NCBI RefSeq assembly: GCF_008087345.1
Contig: NZ_ML701737.1
Location: 353,200-417,199, forward strand
DNA: 64,000 bases
Origin: Nocardioides caldifontis
GTDB taxonomy: Bacteria > Actinomycetota > Actinomycetes > Propionibacteriales > Nocardioidaceae
Reading direction: 5' to 3'
Shown: one piece after another, positions 41,219 to 49,432 of the stretch
How the letters are laid out: every line of letters begins with the position of its first letter
How positions within the stretch are numbered: position 1 is the first letter of the stretch
The notes under the pieces: model-generated
Told to the model about the DNA's origin: nothing
Database searches by the model: none
Seen by the model: the letters and a program-made list of their open reading frames with translations, nothing else
Position numbers and translations under genes: made by a program

Positions 41219-42295
41219 TCACGGGCGGCGGAGGAGCTCGAGGGCGCGGAGGACGACGGGCCGCTCCTCGGTGGCGTTCTTCGCCGGGTACACGTCCCCG
41301 ATCGACACCCACATCCGGTCCACCTCCACCTCGGTGTCCAGGTCGACGTCGAGGGCCGCCGGGTCGTCCGGGACCGGGACGCTCTGGCAGACCAGTCGAC
41401 CGCCGGCGCCCTCCCACCACACGAGGAGCGTCTTCGGGCGCGGGCTGAGGTCGCGGGCCTTGTCCTGCGCACGCCGCCCGGGCGCCACCTCGAGCCCGCG
41501 CACGCGTACGGCGTCGGGCCACTCGATCCGCAGCCGCTGCTCCGTCGCCGTACAGCTGTCCGTCGCCGGCGTCCCCGAGGGCCACGGCATCCCCCAGAAC
41601 GTGGAAGGGTCGTCGTCCGTCAAGTCGCTCGTCTGCTGGTCGCCCGGCTCGACGAACAACGAAACGTCCGACACCAGCACTTTCTTGTCAATGATGTCGT
41701 AATAGCGCTGCTTCCCCCACTCCACCGGGTTCCCCTGCAGGAACGCGACGAGCGCGACGGCCAGGCCCAGGAGCAGCAGGGCGACGAGGACCCGGCGCCA
41801 GCGGTAGAGCGGCGGCAGGCTCCGACGGTACGCGCGCCTTGCCGCCCGCTCCTCCGGGTTCCCCCACGGCCACCAGCCCGACGAACCCTGCTGCCGCACG
41901 GGGCCGGCCGTCGTCGGAGCAGCCGCCTGCACCAGCGTGTAACCGCACCGGGCACAGAACCGGCGGCCGGCGTCGTTCGCGTGCCCGCAGGAGGGGCACG
42001 CGTTGGCCGGCGGCGCACCGCTGCTCTGCGGGCTCCGCGTCGGGCCGGGCGGGGACGGCGCGACCGGCGGGAGCGAGGCGGTCGGAGCCGAAGGAGCAGG
42101 GGGGTCCGGCTTCGGAGGAACCGGGGCCGGCGCGGGAGCAGGCGCGGGAGCCGGCGACGGCTGGGCGGACGACGGTGCGGCGGAGGGCCCGGCACCCGGC
42201 TGGTCCCACCCCAGGTAGGCCCCGCAGAAGAGGCAGAACGAGGAGCCGGGCGCGTTCGTCTCCCCGCACGCGTCGCACTGGGCTTCCGTCGCCAT
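41219..42295 (-). CDS. Double zinc-ribbon single-pass membrane protein
   Basis: 358 residues. First zinc ribbon at residues 8-24 (CDACGETNAPGSSFCLFCG), then a Pro/Ala linker, a second ribbon (~99-116, CPSCGHANDAGRRFCARCG), and a basic segment before a transmembrane helix (~167-186, LVALLLLGLAVALVAFL). The extracellular ~150 residues are beta-rich, with TDDDPSTFWGMPW, WPDAVRVRGLEVAPG and PKTLLVWWEG: a discoidin/jelly-roll-like carbohydrate-binding pattern. It diverges from the zinc-ribbon dynamin gene at 42411. The shared zinc-ribbon start (also at 29215) suggests these proteins meet a common cytoplasmic partner, perhaps the particle; inference. Confidence 0.77.
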   Translation of the reverse strand: MATEAQCDACGETNAPGSSFCLFCGAYLGWDQPGAGPSAAPSSAQPSPAPAPAPAPAPVPPKPDPPAPSAPTASLPPVAPSPPGPTRSPQSSGAPPANACPSCGHANDAGRRFCARCGYTLVQAAAPTTAGPVRQQGSSGWWPWGNPEERAARRAYRRSLPPLYRWRRVLVALLLLGLAVALVAFLQGNPVEWGKQRYYDIIDKKVLVSDVSLFVEPGDQQTSDLTDDDPSTFWGMPWPSGTPATDSCTATEQRLRIEWPDAVRVRGLEVAPGRRAQDKARDLSPRPKTLLVWWEGAGGRLVCQSVPVPDDPAALDVDLDTEVEVDRMWVSIGDVYPAKNATEERPVVLRALELLRRP

Positions 42296-42410
42296 CTCGC
42301 CTCGATTCCGTTGCCCCGCCTCGGGGGAAGGATGAGTGCTGCGCTCCCGCCGATTATGTCGCTAGCCTCGACCGGAGCGGGACCCTCGACGTCCCGCGTT
42401 GTGAGGCCAC
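42296..42410. promoter_or_regulatory. Divergent promoter region of two zinc-ribbon genes
   Basis: 115-nt gap between divergent genes. GTCGCTAGCCT near 42359 resembles GTCGCTAGCGT near 39307, in front of the other rightward membrane-protein gene; TAGCCT/TAGCGT may be matching -10 elements of co-regulated promoters. No confident -35. Confidence 0.35.
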
Positions 42411-44465
42411 GTGAGCAGACGGTGCAGCCAGTGCAGCCACCTCAACGAGGAGGGGGCGGTCTTCTGCGCCAACTGCAACCACTTCCTCGAGTGGGCCTCG
42501 ACGCCGACCCCGGAACCCGCGGCTCGCCCGCGCCCCGAACCGCCTCCGAAGGCGCCGACGCCGGCAGAGCCGCGGACCGAGCCGCCACGAGAGCCACCAC
42601 GAGAGCCGCCACCACAGGACCAGCCCTCGAAGCAGCCCGTACCCACCCTTCTCGCCGCGATCGACGAGAGCGCCCACGTCGCGAGCGAGCGGTCCAGGCC
42701 CGACCTCAGCGAACGGCTCGACCAGGCCCGCCGCAAGGTCGCCGCACGACCGGTCACCGTCGCGGTCGTCGGGGAGTTCAAGCGGGGCAAGAGCACGCTG
42801 ATCAACGCGTTGATCCAGACCGCGGCATGCCCGGTCGACGCCGACATCGTGACCGCGGTCCCCACCCTCGTGAAGTACGGCGATCAGCTGCGCGTGACCG
42901 CCCACGTGCAGGAGCCCGGCAAGGAGACGACGACCAGCCGCCCGGTCGCGCCTGAGGAGCTCGAGGCGCTGGTGTCGGAGCGTGGCGACGACCGGCCGAG
43001 CGACGTCCGCACCGTGGAGATCGAGGTGCCGCACCGCATCCTCCGCACCGGGCTGCGGCTCCTCGACACCCCGGGCGTCGGCGGGCTGGAGTCGGTGCAC
43101 GGCCAGGTGTCGCTGGCGAGTCTGGCGGGGGTCGACGGTGTCCTGTTCGTCACCGACGCCTCGCAGGAGCTCACCGCGCCCGAGCTGGAGTTCCTCCGCT
43201 CCGCGCTGCAGCGGTGCCCGACCGCGGCCCTGGTGGTGACGAAGACCGACCTGCACCGGAGCTGGCGACGCATCGTCGAGCTGGACCAGCAGCACCTCCG
43301 CGACGCGGGGATCACCATCCCGGTCATCGCGCTGTCGTCGTTCCTCCGGCTCCGGGCGGCCCGCGACCCGGCGCTCAACGAGGAGAGCGGCTTCGCCCCG
43401 CTGGTCACCTTCCTGGCCCGCGAGGTCGTGCAGGGCGCGGCGGCCAGGGCGGCGGCCCAGGCCGCGCACGACGTGGACTTCGTCGCCACCCAGCTGGCAC
43501 GCGAGGCCGACGCCGAACGGGTCGTCCTCGCGGAGCCGGAGCGCGGCCCCGCGGTGATCGAGCGGCTGCAGACGGCGACCAACCGGTCGCGCGCGCTGAG
43601 CAACGACAACGCCAGCTGGCAGCAGACGCTGGCCGACGGCATCCAGGACCTCGTCGCGGACATCGAGTTCGACCTGCAGGCACGGCTGCGCGCGGTGCTC
43701 CGCGACGCGCGGGACATCATCGACCGCACCGACCCGAAGAGCTCCTGGACCGAGACACAGGGGTGGCTGCGCCGCGAGGTCGCGACCGCGGGCGTGGCCA
43801 ACCGGGACCTGCTGCTGCGGCGGGCCGTCGAGCTCGGCGAGTCCGTCGCGAACCAGTTCAACCTCGAGGCCGGCGAGGCGGTCGAGGTCGAGCTCGACCT
43901 CGTGGTCCGCGCGCTCGAGGAGCGCGAGCTGCCCTCGGCCTCCGCCTTCTCGATGCCCGGCGGGCGGCTCGCGTCGCTGATGGTCACCGCACGCACCACG
44001 GCACTCGTCCCCATGCTGGCCGTCGCCCTCGCCCCCACGGGGTTGCTACCGGTCGCGGTGCTCACCGGCGCCGCCGTCGTGGTCGGCGCGGGCGTGGGCG
44101 GCAAGCTGTTCCGCGACGAGGGGCGGCGGCAACGGGCCTACCGGCAGACCCAGGCGAAGGCCGCCGCCGGCAAGTTCGTCGACGAGGTCGCCTTCGAGAT
44201 GAACAAGGAGACCCGCGACGCCTTGCGGCTGACCCAGCGGCAGCTGCGGGACGAGTTCCAGGCCCGGGCCCGCTCCCTGCAGGCGTCCGCCACCGGCGCG
44301 CTCGCCGCCGCTGAGAAGGTGCTCACGCTGCCGCCCGAGGCGCAGGGCCGCCGCGCCGCGCAGCTCGACGAGGAGGCCCAGCGGCTGGGCCGGGTCCGGA
44401 GCCGGCTCGCCACCGTCTCCGAGGCCGCCCCGCCGCGCGCACTGGTCGGAGCACCCGGTGGCTGA
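42411..44465 (+). CDS. Zinc-ribbon dynamin-like GTPase with membrane segments
   Basis: 684 residues. Zinc ribbon at 5-23 (CSQCSHLNEEGAVFCANC), Pro-rich linker to ~85, then a dynamin-like GTPase: G1 GEFKRGKST (~119-127), switch threonine in DIVTAVPT, G3 DTPGVGG (~220), G4 TKTD (~278). Long helical bundle (~340-520), two adjacent hydrophobic segments (~525-570, LVPMLAVALAPTGLLPVAVLTGAAVVVGAG) as paddle or membrane anchor, and a C-terminal coiled coil. GTG start with GAGG upstream. It overlaps the next GTPase gene by 8 nt; dynamin-like proteins usually act in such pairs. Probable membrane remodelling or repair linked to particle action at the membrane; inference. Confidence 0.85.
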   Translation: MSRRCSQCSHLNEEGAVFCANCNHFLEWASTPTPEPAARPRPEPPPKAPTPAEPRTEPPREPPREPPPQDQPSKQPVPTLLAAIDESAHVASERSRPDLSERLDQARRKVAARPVTVAVVGEFKRGKSTLINALIQTAACPVDADIVTAVPTLVKYGDQLRVTAHVQEPGKETTTSRPVAPEELEALVSERGDDRPSDVRTVEIEVPHRILRTGLRLLDTPGVGGLESVHGQVSLASLAGVDGVLFVTDASQELTAPELEFLRSALQRCPTAALVVTKTDLHRSWRRIVELDQQHLRDAGITIPVIALSSFLRLRAARDPALNEESGFAPLVTFLAREVVQGAAARAAAQAAHDVDFVATQLAREADAERVVLAEPERGPAVIERLQTATNRSRALSNDNASWQQTLADGIQDLVADIEFDLQARLRAVLRDARDIIDRTDPKSSWTETQGWLRREVATAGVANRDLLLRRAVELGESVANQFNLEAGEAVEVELDLVVRALEERELPSASAFSMPGGRLASLMVTARTTALVPMLAVALAPTGLLPVAVLTGAAVVVGAGVGGKLFRDEGRRQRAYRQTQAKAAAGKFVDEVAFEMNKETRDALRLTQRQLRDEFQARARSLQASATGALAAAEKVLTLPPEAQGRRAAQLDEEAQRLGRVRSRLATVSEAAPPRALVGAPGG

Positions 44466-45915
44466 GGAGCTCACCGCCCGGCTGCTCGCGCTCGCCGAGG
44501 AGGCCCGGGCGGACGCGCGGACGCCGCAGGTCGCCGCCGAGCTGGCCGAGGTCGAGGCGCGGCTGCGCGGGCCCGTGCGGCTGGCGATCGCAGGCAAGGT
44601 CAAGGCCGGCAAGTCCACGCTGCTCAACGCGATCGTCGGCGAGGGGCTCGCCCCCACCGACGCCGGCGAGTGCACACGGATCGTCACCTGGTACGTCCGC
44701 TCCGACCGCCCGTACGTCCTCCTCCACCCGCGCGACGGCGAGCCGGTCGAGCGCCCGTACGCACGCACGGCCGGCGCCCTCGACGTCGACCTCGGCGCGC
44801 ACACCCCCGAGACGGTCCACCACCTCGAGGTGGGCTGGCCGTCGAGCCGGCTCGACCGGCTGACGCTGATCGACACCCCTGGCATCGCGTCGATCTCGGC
44901 CGACGTGTCCGCGCGTACCCACGAGGTGATGTCCGCCGAGGGCGGCGAGGCGCCCGTGGCCGACGCGGTGCTGTACCTCCTCCGCCACACCCACGCCAAC
45001 GACATCCACTTCCTCGAGGCGTTCCACGACGACGAGGTCGCGCACGGGACGCCGGTCAACACCGTCGGCGTGCTGTCGCGGGCGGACGAGATCGGGGCGT
45101 CGCGGCTCGACGCGATGGAGGTCGCGTCCCGGGTCGCGGCGCGCTACCAGGCGGACCCTCGGCTGCACCGGCTCTGCCCGATGGTGGTGCCGGTGAACGG
45201 GCTGCTCGGCCACGCCGCGGTGACGCTCCGCGAGGGTGAGTACGCCGGACTCGCCGCCGTCGCCCGGACGCCACCGGAGGAGCTCGCCGAGCTGCTGCTC
45301 ACCGCCGACCGCTTCGCCACCCGCGACGGCGTGGTCGGCGCCGAGGAACGCACCCGGCTGCTGGACCGGCTCGGCCTCTTCGGGGTCCGCCACGCCGTCG
45401 AGCTGCTCCGCACCGGCGCGGTCACCTCGTCGCAGGAGCTGGCCGCCCGCCTCGCCGCCACCAGCGGGCTCGACCGGCTGCGGGACGTCGTGGAGGTGCA
45501 GTTCGAGTCACGGGCCCGGGTGCTCAAGGCCCGCTCGGCGGTGGCCGCTCTGACCGGCGTGCTGCGGCGCGACGGGTGCGGTGACTCCGCCGCGCTGCTG
45601 CGGCGGCTGGAGGAGATCACCTCCGGCGCGCACGAGTTCGAGGAGGTCCGGATCCTCCTGGAGCTGCGGGCCGGCGAGATGTCGCTCGCCGACGAGCGCG
45701 CCGCGCAGCTCGACCTGCTGATGGGCGGCGCCGGCCACGAACCCACCACCCGGCTCGGGCTGCCCCCGGACGCGGGACCGGACGAGGTGAAGGCGGCGGC
45801 CGTCGCCGCGCTGGCGCAGTGGCGGGCGGTCGAGAGCCACCCGCTGTCCAGCCGGCCGACCCAGATCGCGGCTCGGGCGGCGGCCCGCACGATCGAGGGG
45901 CTGCTGACCGCCTAG
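44458..45915 (+). CDS. Dynamin-like GTPase, partner of the preceding gene
   Basis: 485 residues from GTG 44458, overlapping the upstream gene by 8 nt. P-loop GKVKAGKST (~47-55), DTPGIAS (G3, ~140), LSRADEIG (G4 variant with S-R-A-D). The helical C-terminal half shows no transmembrane segment, so it is likely the soluble member of a two-subunit bacterial dynamin pair. The short acidic start (MAEELTARLLALAEEAR) is a helix. Its stop overlaps the convergent LuxR gene by 4 nt. Similar paired GTPases occur near actinobacterial eCIS genes; their job there is not established. Confidence 0.85.
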   Translation: MAEELTARLLALAEEARADARTPQVAAELAEVEARLRGPVRLAIAGKVKAGKSTLLNAIVGEGLAPTDAGECTRIVTWYVRSDRPYVLLHPRDGEPVERPYARTAGALDVDLGAHTPETVHHLEVGWPSSRLDRLTLIDTPGIASISADVSARTHEVMSAEGGEAPVADAVLYLLRHTHANDIHFLEAFHDDEVAHGTPVNTVGVLSRADEIGASRLDAMEVASRVAARYQADPRLHRLCPMVVPVNGLLGHAAVTLREGEYAGLAAVARTPPEELAELLLTADRFATRDGVVGAEERTRLLDRLGLFGVRHAVELLRTGAVTSSQELAARLAATSGLDRLRDVVEVQFESRARVLKARSAVAALTGVLRRDGCGDSAALLRRLEEITSGAHEFEEVRILLELRAGEMSLADERAAQLDLLMGGAGHEPTTRLGLPPDAGPDEVKAAAVAALAQWRAVESHPLSSRPTQIAARAAARTIEGLLTA

Positions 45916-46538
45916 ATCAGCCCCTCCCGCATCGCGTAGGCCACGGCGTGCGTCCGGTTGCGCAGCTGCAGCCGCGTCGTCAGGTCGTGGAGGACGTTCT
46001 TCACCGTCCGCTCGCTGTAGCACATCTGCTGGGCGATCTCGGCGGTGTCGTGCCCCTCGGCGACCAGCCGCAGCACCTCGGTCTCGCGCGGCGACAGCCC
46101 GGCGAAGGTCAGCCCGCGCGGCGCCAGCACCTGCCGCTGCAGCCGCCCGACCTGGTGCAGCAGCCGGCCGAGCAGGTCCGGCGGCACCTCGCCGTCGCCG
46201 GCCGCCACCTTCACCACCGCCCGGGTCAGCACCTCGGCCGTCGCTTCCGACCGCCGGACCAATCCACCCACCCCGGCCTCGGCGGCGGCGACCAGGGCCG
46301 CCTCGTCGATCGTGGTGGCGACCAGCACGATCCGCGGCCGGTCACCCCGGCACAGCGCCCGTACGACGCGCGCGGTCGCCTCGTCGAACTCGTCGGCCAC
46401 CACGACGGCGACCGCCGCGTCGTCGACGTCCATCTCCTCGACCAGCCGGATCTCGGGGCGGACCCGCAGCTGGCTGCGCACGCCGGCGCTCGAGATGGGG
46501 TCGCTGCCGTGGACGTAGGTGGGGATGGCGGCGGACAT
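45912..46538 (-). CDS. LuxR/NarL-type regulator of the eCIS locus
   Basis: 208 residues from ATG 46538, with GGAGG ~8 nt upstream. The C-terminal ~65 residues are a clear LuxR HTH (LSPRETEVLRLVAEGHDTAEIAQQMCYSERTVKNVLHDLTTRL). The N-terminal domain has a receiver-like alternating pattern (VAVVVADEF, RPRIVLVATT, AGVGGLVRRSEATAEVL), but the phosphorylation Asp and the acidic pocket cannot be placed with confidence, so it may be a pseudo-receiver. No kinase gene is nearby. A LuxR gene marks one end of related Streptomyces clusters. The upstream region holds an array of 7-mer repeats, and the gene runs convergent to the GTPases. Confidence 0.85.
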   Translation of the reverse strand: MSAAIPTYVHGSDPISSAGVRSQLRVRPEIRLVEEMDVDDAAVAVVVADEFDEATARVVRALCRGDRPRIVLVATTIDEAALVAAAEAGVGGLVRRSEATAEVLTRAVVKVAAGDGEVPPDLLGRLLHQVGRLQRQVLAPRGLTFAGLSPRETEVLRLVAEGHDTAEIAQQMCYSERTVKNVLHDLTTRLQLRNRTHAVAYAMREGLI

Positions 46539-46580
46539 CGGGGACCTCCTCGCTGAGGCTCCTGACCCTGCACCGGGGCG

Positions 46581-46640
46581 CTCAACGGGGGCTCAACGAG
46601 GCGCGCGGGCGCTCATCGTCCGCTCAACGTCTCCTCATCG
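46581..46640. promoter_or_regulatory. Heptamer direct-repeat array with 11-bp period (SARP-like operator)
   Basis: CTCA(A/T)CG occurs at 46581, 46592, 46612, 46623 and 46634. Within the clusters (two copies, then three) the spacing is exactly 11 bp, i.e. heptamers separated by 4 bp, the architecture bound by SARP-type OmpR-like HTH proteins. It lies between the LuxR gene (-) and the DUF202 genes (+), covering the -35 position of the latter. Confidence 0.6.
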
Positions 46641-46644
46641 CCCC

Positions 46645-46650
46645 TACGGT
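46645..46650 (+). promoter_or_regulatory. Probable -10 of a leaderless promoter
   Basis: TACGGT at 46645-46650 is followed 6 nt later by the ATG at 46657, and no ribosome-binding site is present. The heptamer array ends 4 nt upstream. Confidence 0.4.
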
Positions 46651-46656
46651 GGCTGC

Positions 46657-47013
46657 ATGAGCGACCGACGGTGGCCGCGGTGGGTCTACGGGAACGGGGA
46701 GGAGCCGGACTACCGGTTCAGCTTCGCCAACGAGCGCACCTTCCTGGCCTGGATCCGGACCGCGCTGGCGTTGGTGGCCGCCGGGGTGGCGGTCGACGCC
46801 TTCGAGCTCGACATGCCGTCCTGGTCGCAGCACGCGGTGGCGACGGTGCTGGTCGTCCTCGGGGCGGTCTCCGCCGTCGCGGCGTGGCTCCGCTGGGCCA
46901 GCGCGGAGCGGGCGATCCGGCTCTCGCGGCCGCTGCCGGGCCCGTGGGTGACGGTGCTCGTGGCGGTCGGCACGCTCGTCGTCGGGGTCGTCGTCCTGGT
47001 CGCGACGTTCTGA
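46657..47013 (+). CDS. YidH-type DUF202 membrane protein
   Basis: 118 residues. The conserved DUF202 opening is present (YRFSFANERTFLAWIRTALALVAAGVAVDAF, where NERTFLAWxRTxLAL is the hallmark), with three hydrophobic segments in all. ATG 46657 is chosen because it is the first Met before the motif and fits a leaderless promoter. The last base of its TGA is the first base of the next ATG (TGATG). Function of the family is unknown; small integral membrane proteins often found in pairs. Confidence 0.87.
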   Translation: MSDRRWPRWVYGNGEEPDYRFSFANERTFLAWIRTALALVAAGVAVDAFELDMPSWSQHAVATVLVVLGAVSAVAAWLRWASAERAIRLSRPLPGPWVTVLVAVGTLVVGVVVLVATF

Positions 47014-47300
47014 TGGCTGACGGGGCTGCTCCCGAGCGGACCACGCTGGCCTGGCAGCGGACCGCGCTGACGGTGCTCGCCGGGGCGCTGCTGGTGAGTC
47101 GGCTGACGCTGGACGCGCTCGGGCCGGCCGCCTTCGTGGTCGTCGTGGTGGCGATCCCGCTCGCACTGTGGGTCCTCGTCGAGAGCCGGCTCCGGCACCG
47201 GCGCGGCCACCCCCAGGGCGGCCGGTCCGCCGCGGTGCTGACCGTCGCGGTGGTGGCGCTCGCCCTCACCGAGCTCGGCGCGCTGCTGCGCTCCTGGTGA
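47013..47300 (+). CDS. Second DUF202 membrane protein
   Basis: 95 residues; starts by TGATG coupling with the preceding DUF202 gene. PERTTLAWQRTALTVLAGALLVSRL is the short-form DUF202 signature, followed by two further hydrophobic segments (AAFVVVVVAIPLALWVLV, AVLTVAVVALALTELGALL). Pairs of a long and a short DUF202 protein presumably form a heteromer. No enzymatic motif. It ends 3 nt before the convergent MFS gene. Confidence 0.87.
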   Translation: MADGAAPERTTLAWQRTALTVLAGALLVSRLTLDALGPAAFVVVVVAIPLALWVLVESRLRHRRGHPQGGRSAAVLTVAVVALALTELGALLRSW

Positions 47301-47303
47301 GGT

Positions 47304-48632
47304 TCAGGCGGGGACGCGGCGCCGCAGCGGCGCGACCAGCAGGATCCCGAGCAGCGGCAGCAGGGTGAGCACGAGCAGCGCGACGGCCGGGCCGGAGACG
47401 TGGCCGAGCCCGCCCACGAGCGCCGACCCGATGCTCCCGCCGACCATGAACACCAGGGTAGCGACGCCGAGCGCGACGCCCCGGACCTCCGGCTCCACGG
47501 CGTCGCCCACCGACTCGGCGAGCGCCGGCTGGCCGATGCCGAAGGAGACCGTCACCAGCATCACCGACACCAGGAGGACGAACCAGGACTCGAGCGCCGC
47601 GCCCGCGGCCGCCACCAGGACGGAGGCGGCGGCGACGCCTGTCGAGAAGAGCAGCGCGGTGGCGGCCGAGACCCGGGCCATCACCGGACCGGTGATCCGC
47701 GGCATCAGCAACCCGACCACACCGGACGGCACGAGCGCGAGCCCGACCTGCCAGGCCTCCCAGCCGATCCCGAGCAACACCGCCGGCAACGCCACCAGCA
47801 AGGCGAACCAGGAGCCCGGGATGCTCGCCGCGGCCAACGCGCTGCGGACGACCACCGGGTTGCGGACCACGCTGAGCGGGAGGAAGCCGTGCGGCCGCCG
47901 CTGCACGCGCCGCGCCACGGCGGGGGTGCCCAGGCCGAGGAGGACGACGCCGGCGATCGCCACCGGGACGCCGGTCGACGGCGACTGCAGCAGCAGGACC
48001 AGGCCGCCCGCCGCGACCGCGACGAGGAACGCACCGACCACGTCGAGCCGAGCGCCGGTGCCGCCGACGTGGAGGGCGTTCCAGAGCAGCGGCACGACCA
48101 GCACGCCGAGGATCGGCAGGGCGATCGCGAACCGCCAGTCGAGCGCCTCGATCACCAGCCCGGACGCGAGCGGGCCGAGCGACGTGATGCAGGCCGCGGT
48201 CCCGGCCACCCGGAGGAACGCCGCCGCGCGCACCTCGCCGGCGTACCTCGCGCTCACGACGGCCGCCCCGAGCGTCGGCACCGCAGCCGCACCGGCGCCC
48301 TGGAGCAGCCGGCCGACGAGGTGCACCGCAAACGTCGGCGCGAACGAGGCGACCAGCGCGCCGACGGTCATCAGGCTCAGCCCGATCGTCATCGGCAGCC
48401 GCGGTCCGGTGAGGTCGGCGACGCGGCCGTAGATCGCGGTGCCGACACCCAGCATCAGCGCGTAGAGGCTGATCGACCAGGTGGCCGCCCCGTCGGTGAT
48501 CGAGTACGCGTCCGCCATCGGCGCGATCGCCAGGGCCGCCGCGGCGCTGCCCATCCCGGCGAAGCCGAAGAGCAGCCCCAGCACCACGGAGACGCGGCGT
48601 TCGTCGGACGGCGTCTCCGGGGTGTCGGTCAT
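47304..48632 (-). CDS. MFS transporter (drug/metabolite exporter type)
   Basis: 442 residues from ATG 48632, with about twelve to thirteen hydrophobic segments. The loop 2-3 motif is present as GRVADLTGPRLPM, and GRLLQGAGAAAVPTLGAAVV matches the motif C-like helix 5 of proton antiporters of the EmrB/DHA group, though the length is at the lower end for 14-TM members. Likely an exporter of small molecules; substrate unknown. Single gene, convergent with the DUF202 pair and separated from lutC by the 48761 hairpin element. Confidence 0.85.
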   Translation of the reverse strand: MTDTPETPSDERRVSVVLGLLFGFAGMGSAAAALAIAPMADAYSITDGAATWSISLYALMLGVGTAIYGRVADLTGPRLPMTIGLSLMTVGALVASFAPTFAVHLVGRLLQGAGAAAVPTLGAAVVSARYAGEVRAAAFLRVAGTAACITSLGPLASGLVIEALDWRFAIALPILGVLVVPLLWNALHVGGTGARLDVVGAFLVAVAAGGLVLLLQSPSTGVPVAIAGVVLLGLGTPAVARRVQRRPHGFLPLSVVRNPVVVRSALAAASIPGSWFALLVALPAVLLGIGWEAWQVGLALVPSGVVGLLMPRITGPVMARVSAATALLFSTGVAAASVLVAAAGAALESWFVLLVSVMLVTVSFGIGQPALAESVGDAVEPEVRGVALGVATLVFMVGGSIGSALVGGLGHVSGPAVALLVLTLLPLLGILLVAPLRRRVPA

Positions 48633-48760
48633 GACCCTAGGTAACCCGGCCGGACGCTTACGCATTCCCCTGCGTCGGACGCGCATGGGAAACGGCACGA
48701 CCAACGAAGACCGCTCCCAGCCGGACGACCCCAACCCCGAGCACCGGGCCTGAGGGTCAC

Positions 48761-48826
48761 TCGGACGTGCAGCTCTCCCGGAAGCAGGCCCCTGGATCCC
48801 CGGCCCCCAGGGAGCTGCATGTCCGA
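48761..48826. terminator. Dispersed inverted-repeat element after lutC, probable terminator
   Basis: TCGGACGTGCAGCTC (48761-48775) pairs with GAGCTGCATGTCCGA (48812-48826): 15 bp with one G-T pair. The inner region folds further (GGCCCCTGGATCCCCGGCCCC). It lies 16 nt beyond the lutC stop on the minus strand. Same element as 29314-29379. Confidence 0.65.
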
Positions 48827-48841
48827 CGGACCCGGCCCCGG

Positions 48842-49432
48842 TCAGCCGACGAGGACGACGACCAGCCGACGAGGCCCGTGGACCCCCTCGACCCGGTTCA
48901 GCTCGATGTCGCTGGTGGCAGAGGGGCCGCTGATCCAGGTCGTCGGCCGGGTCGGGTCGAGCCGGGCCACCCCCTCGGGCACCCCGGCGACCACCTGCTC
49001 GGCGAGGACCACGCAGACGTGCAGGTCGGGCACGAGGGAGAGCGCCCGCCTCCCCTGTCCGGGCCCGTGGTCGAGCACGACGGTCCCGGTCTCCGCGATC
49101 CCGACTGCCGCCGCGGTGACCACCGCGTCCAGCTCGTCGAGCTCGAGGGCGGAGAGGCCGGTGTCGACGACCGCGTCGGGCACGTGCCACCCCAGCTCCG
49201 GAGGTACGACGGCCCGGGCCCCCGCGAGAGCCCCGGCGATCATCGCCTCCACCTCGTCCGGGGAGCAGCGCACCACGTCGGCCCGGTAGTCCGCGACCCG
49301 CTCCGCGAACAGCGCGAGGACGTCCACCGAGGCGTCGCCACGGGTCCGGTAGCCACGCGGCACCTCGACGGCCGGCGAAGCACCCACCAGCGCCGAGCGG
49401 ACCCGGCCGAGGATCTCGTCCCGGGCGCTCAC
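48842..49432 (-). CDS. lutC: Lactate utilization protein C (LUD domain)
   Basis: 196 residues from GTG 49432, overlapping lutB by 4 nt (GTGA). LUD-domain protein: GIAETGTVVLDHGPGQGRRALSLVPDLHVCVVLAEQVV and the C-terminal TTWISGPSATSDIELNRVEGVHGPRRLVVVLVG contain the family's conserved E-T-G-T and SGPSxTxDIExxxVxGVHGP motifs. With LutA and LutB it forms the iron-sulfur L-lactate dehydrogenase complex that oxidises L-lactate to pyruvate. Last gene of the rhamnose operon. Confidence 0.92.
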   Translation of the reverse strand: MSARDEILGRVRSALVGASPAVEVPRGYRTRGDASVDVLALFAERVADYRADVVRCSPDEVEAMIAGALAGARAVVPPELGWHVPDAVVDTGLSALELDELDAVVTAAAVGIAETGTVVLDHGPGQGRRALSLVPDLHVCVVLAEQVVAGVPEGVARLDPTRPTTWISGPSATSDIELNRVEGVHGPRRLVVVLVG

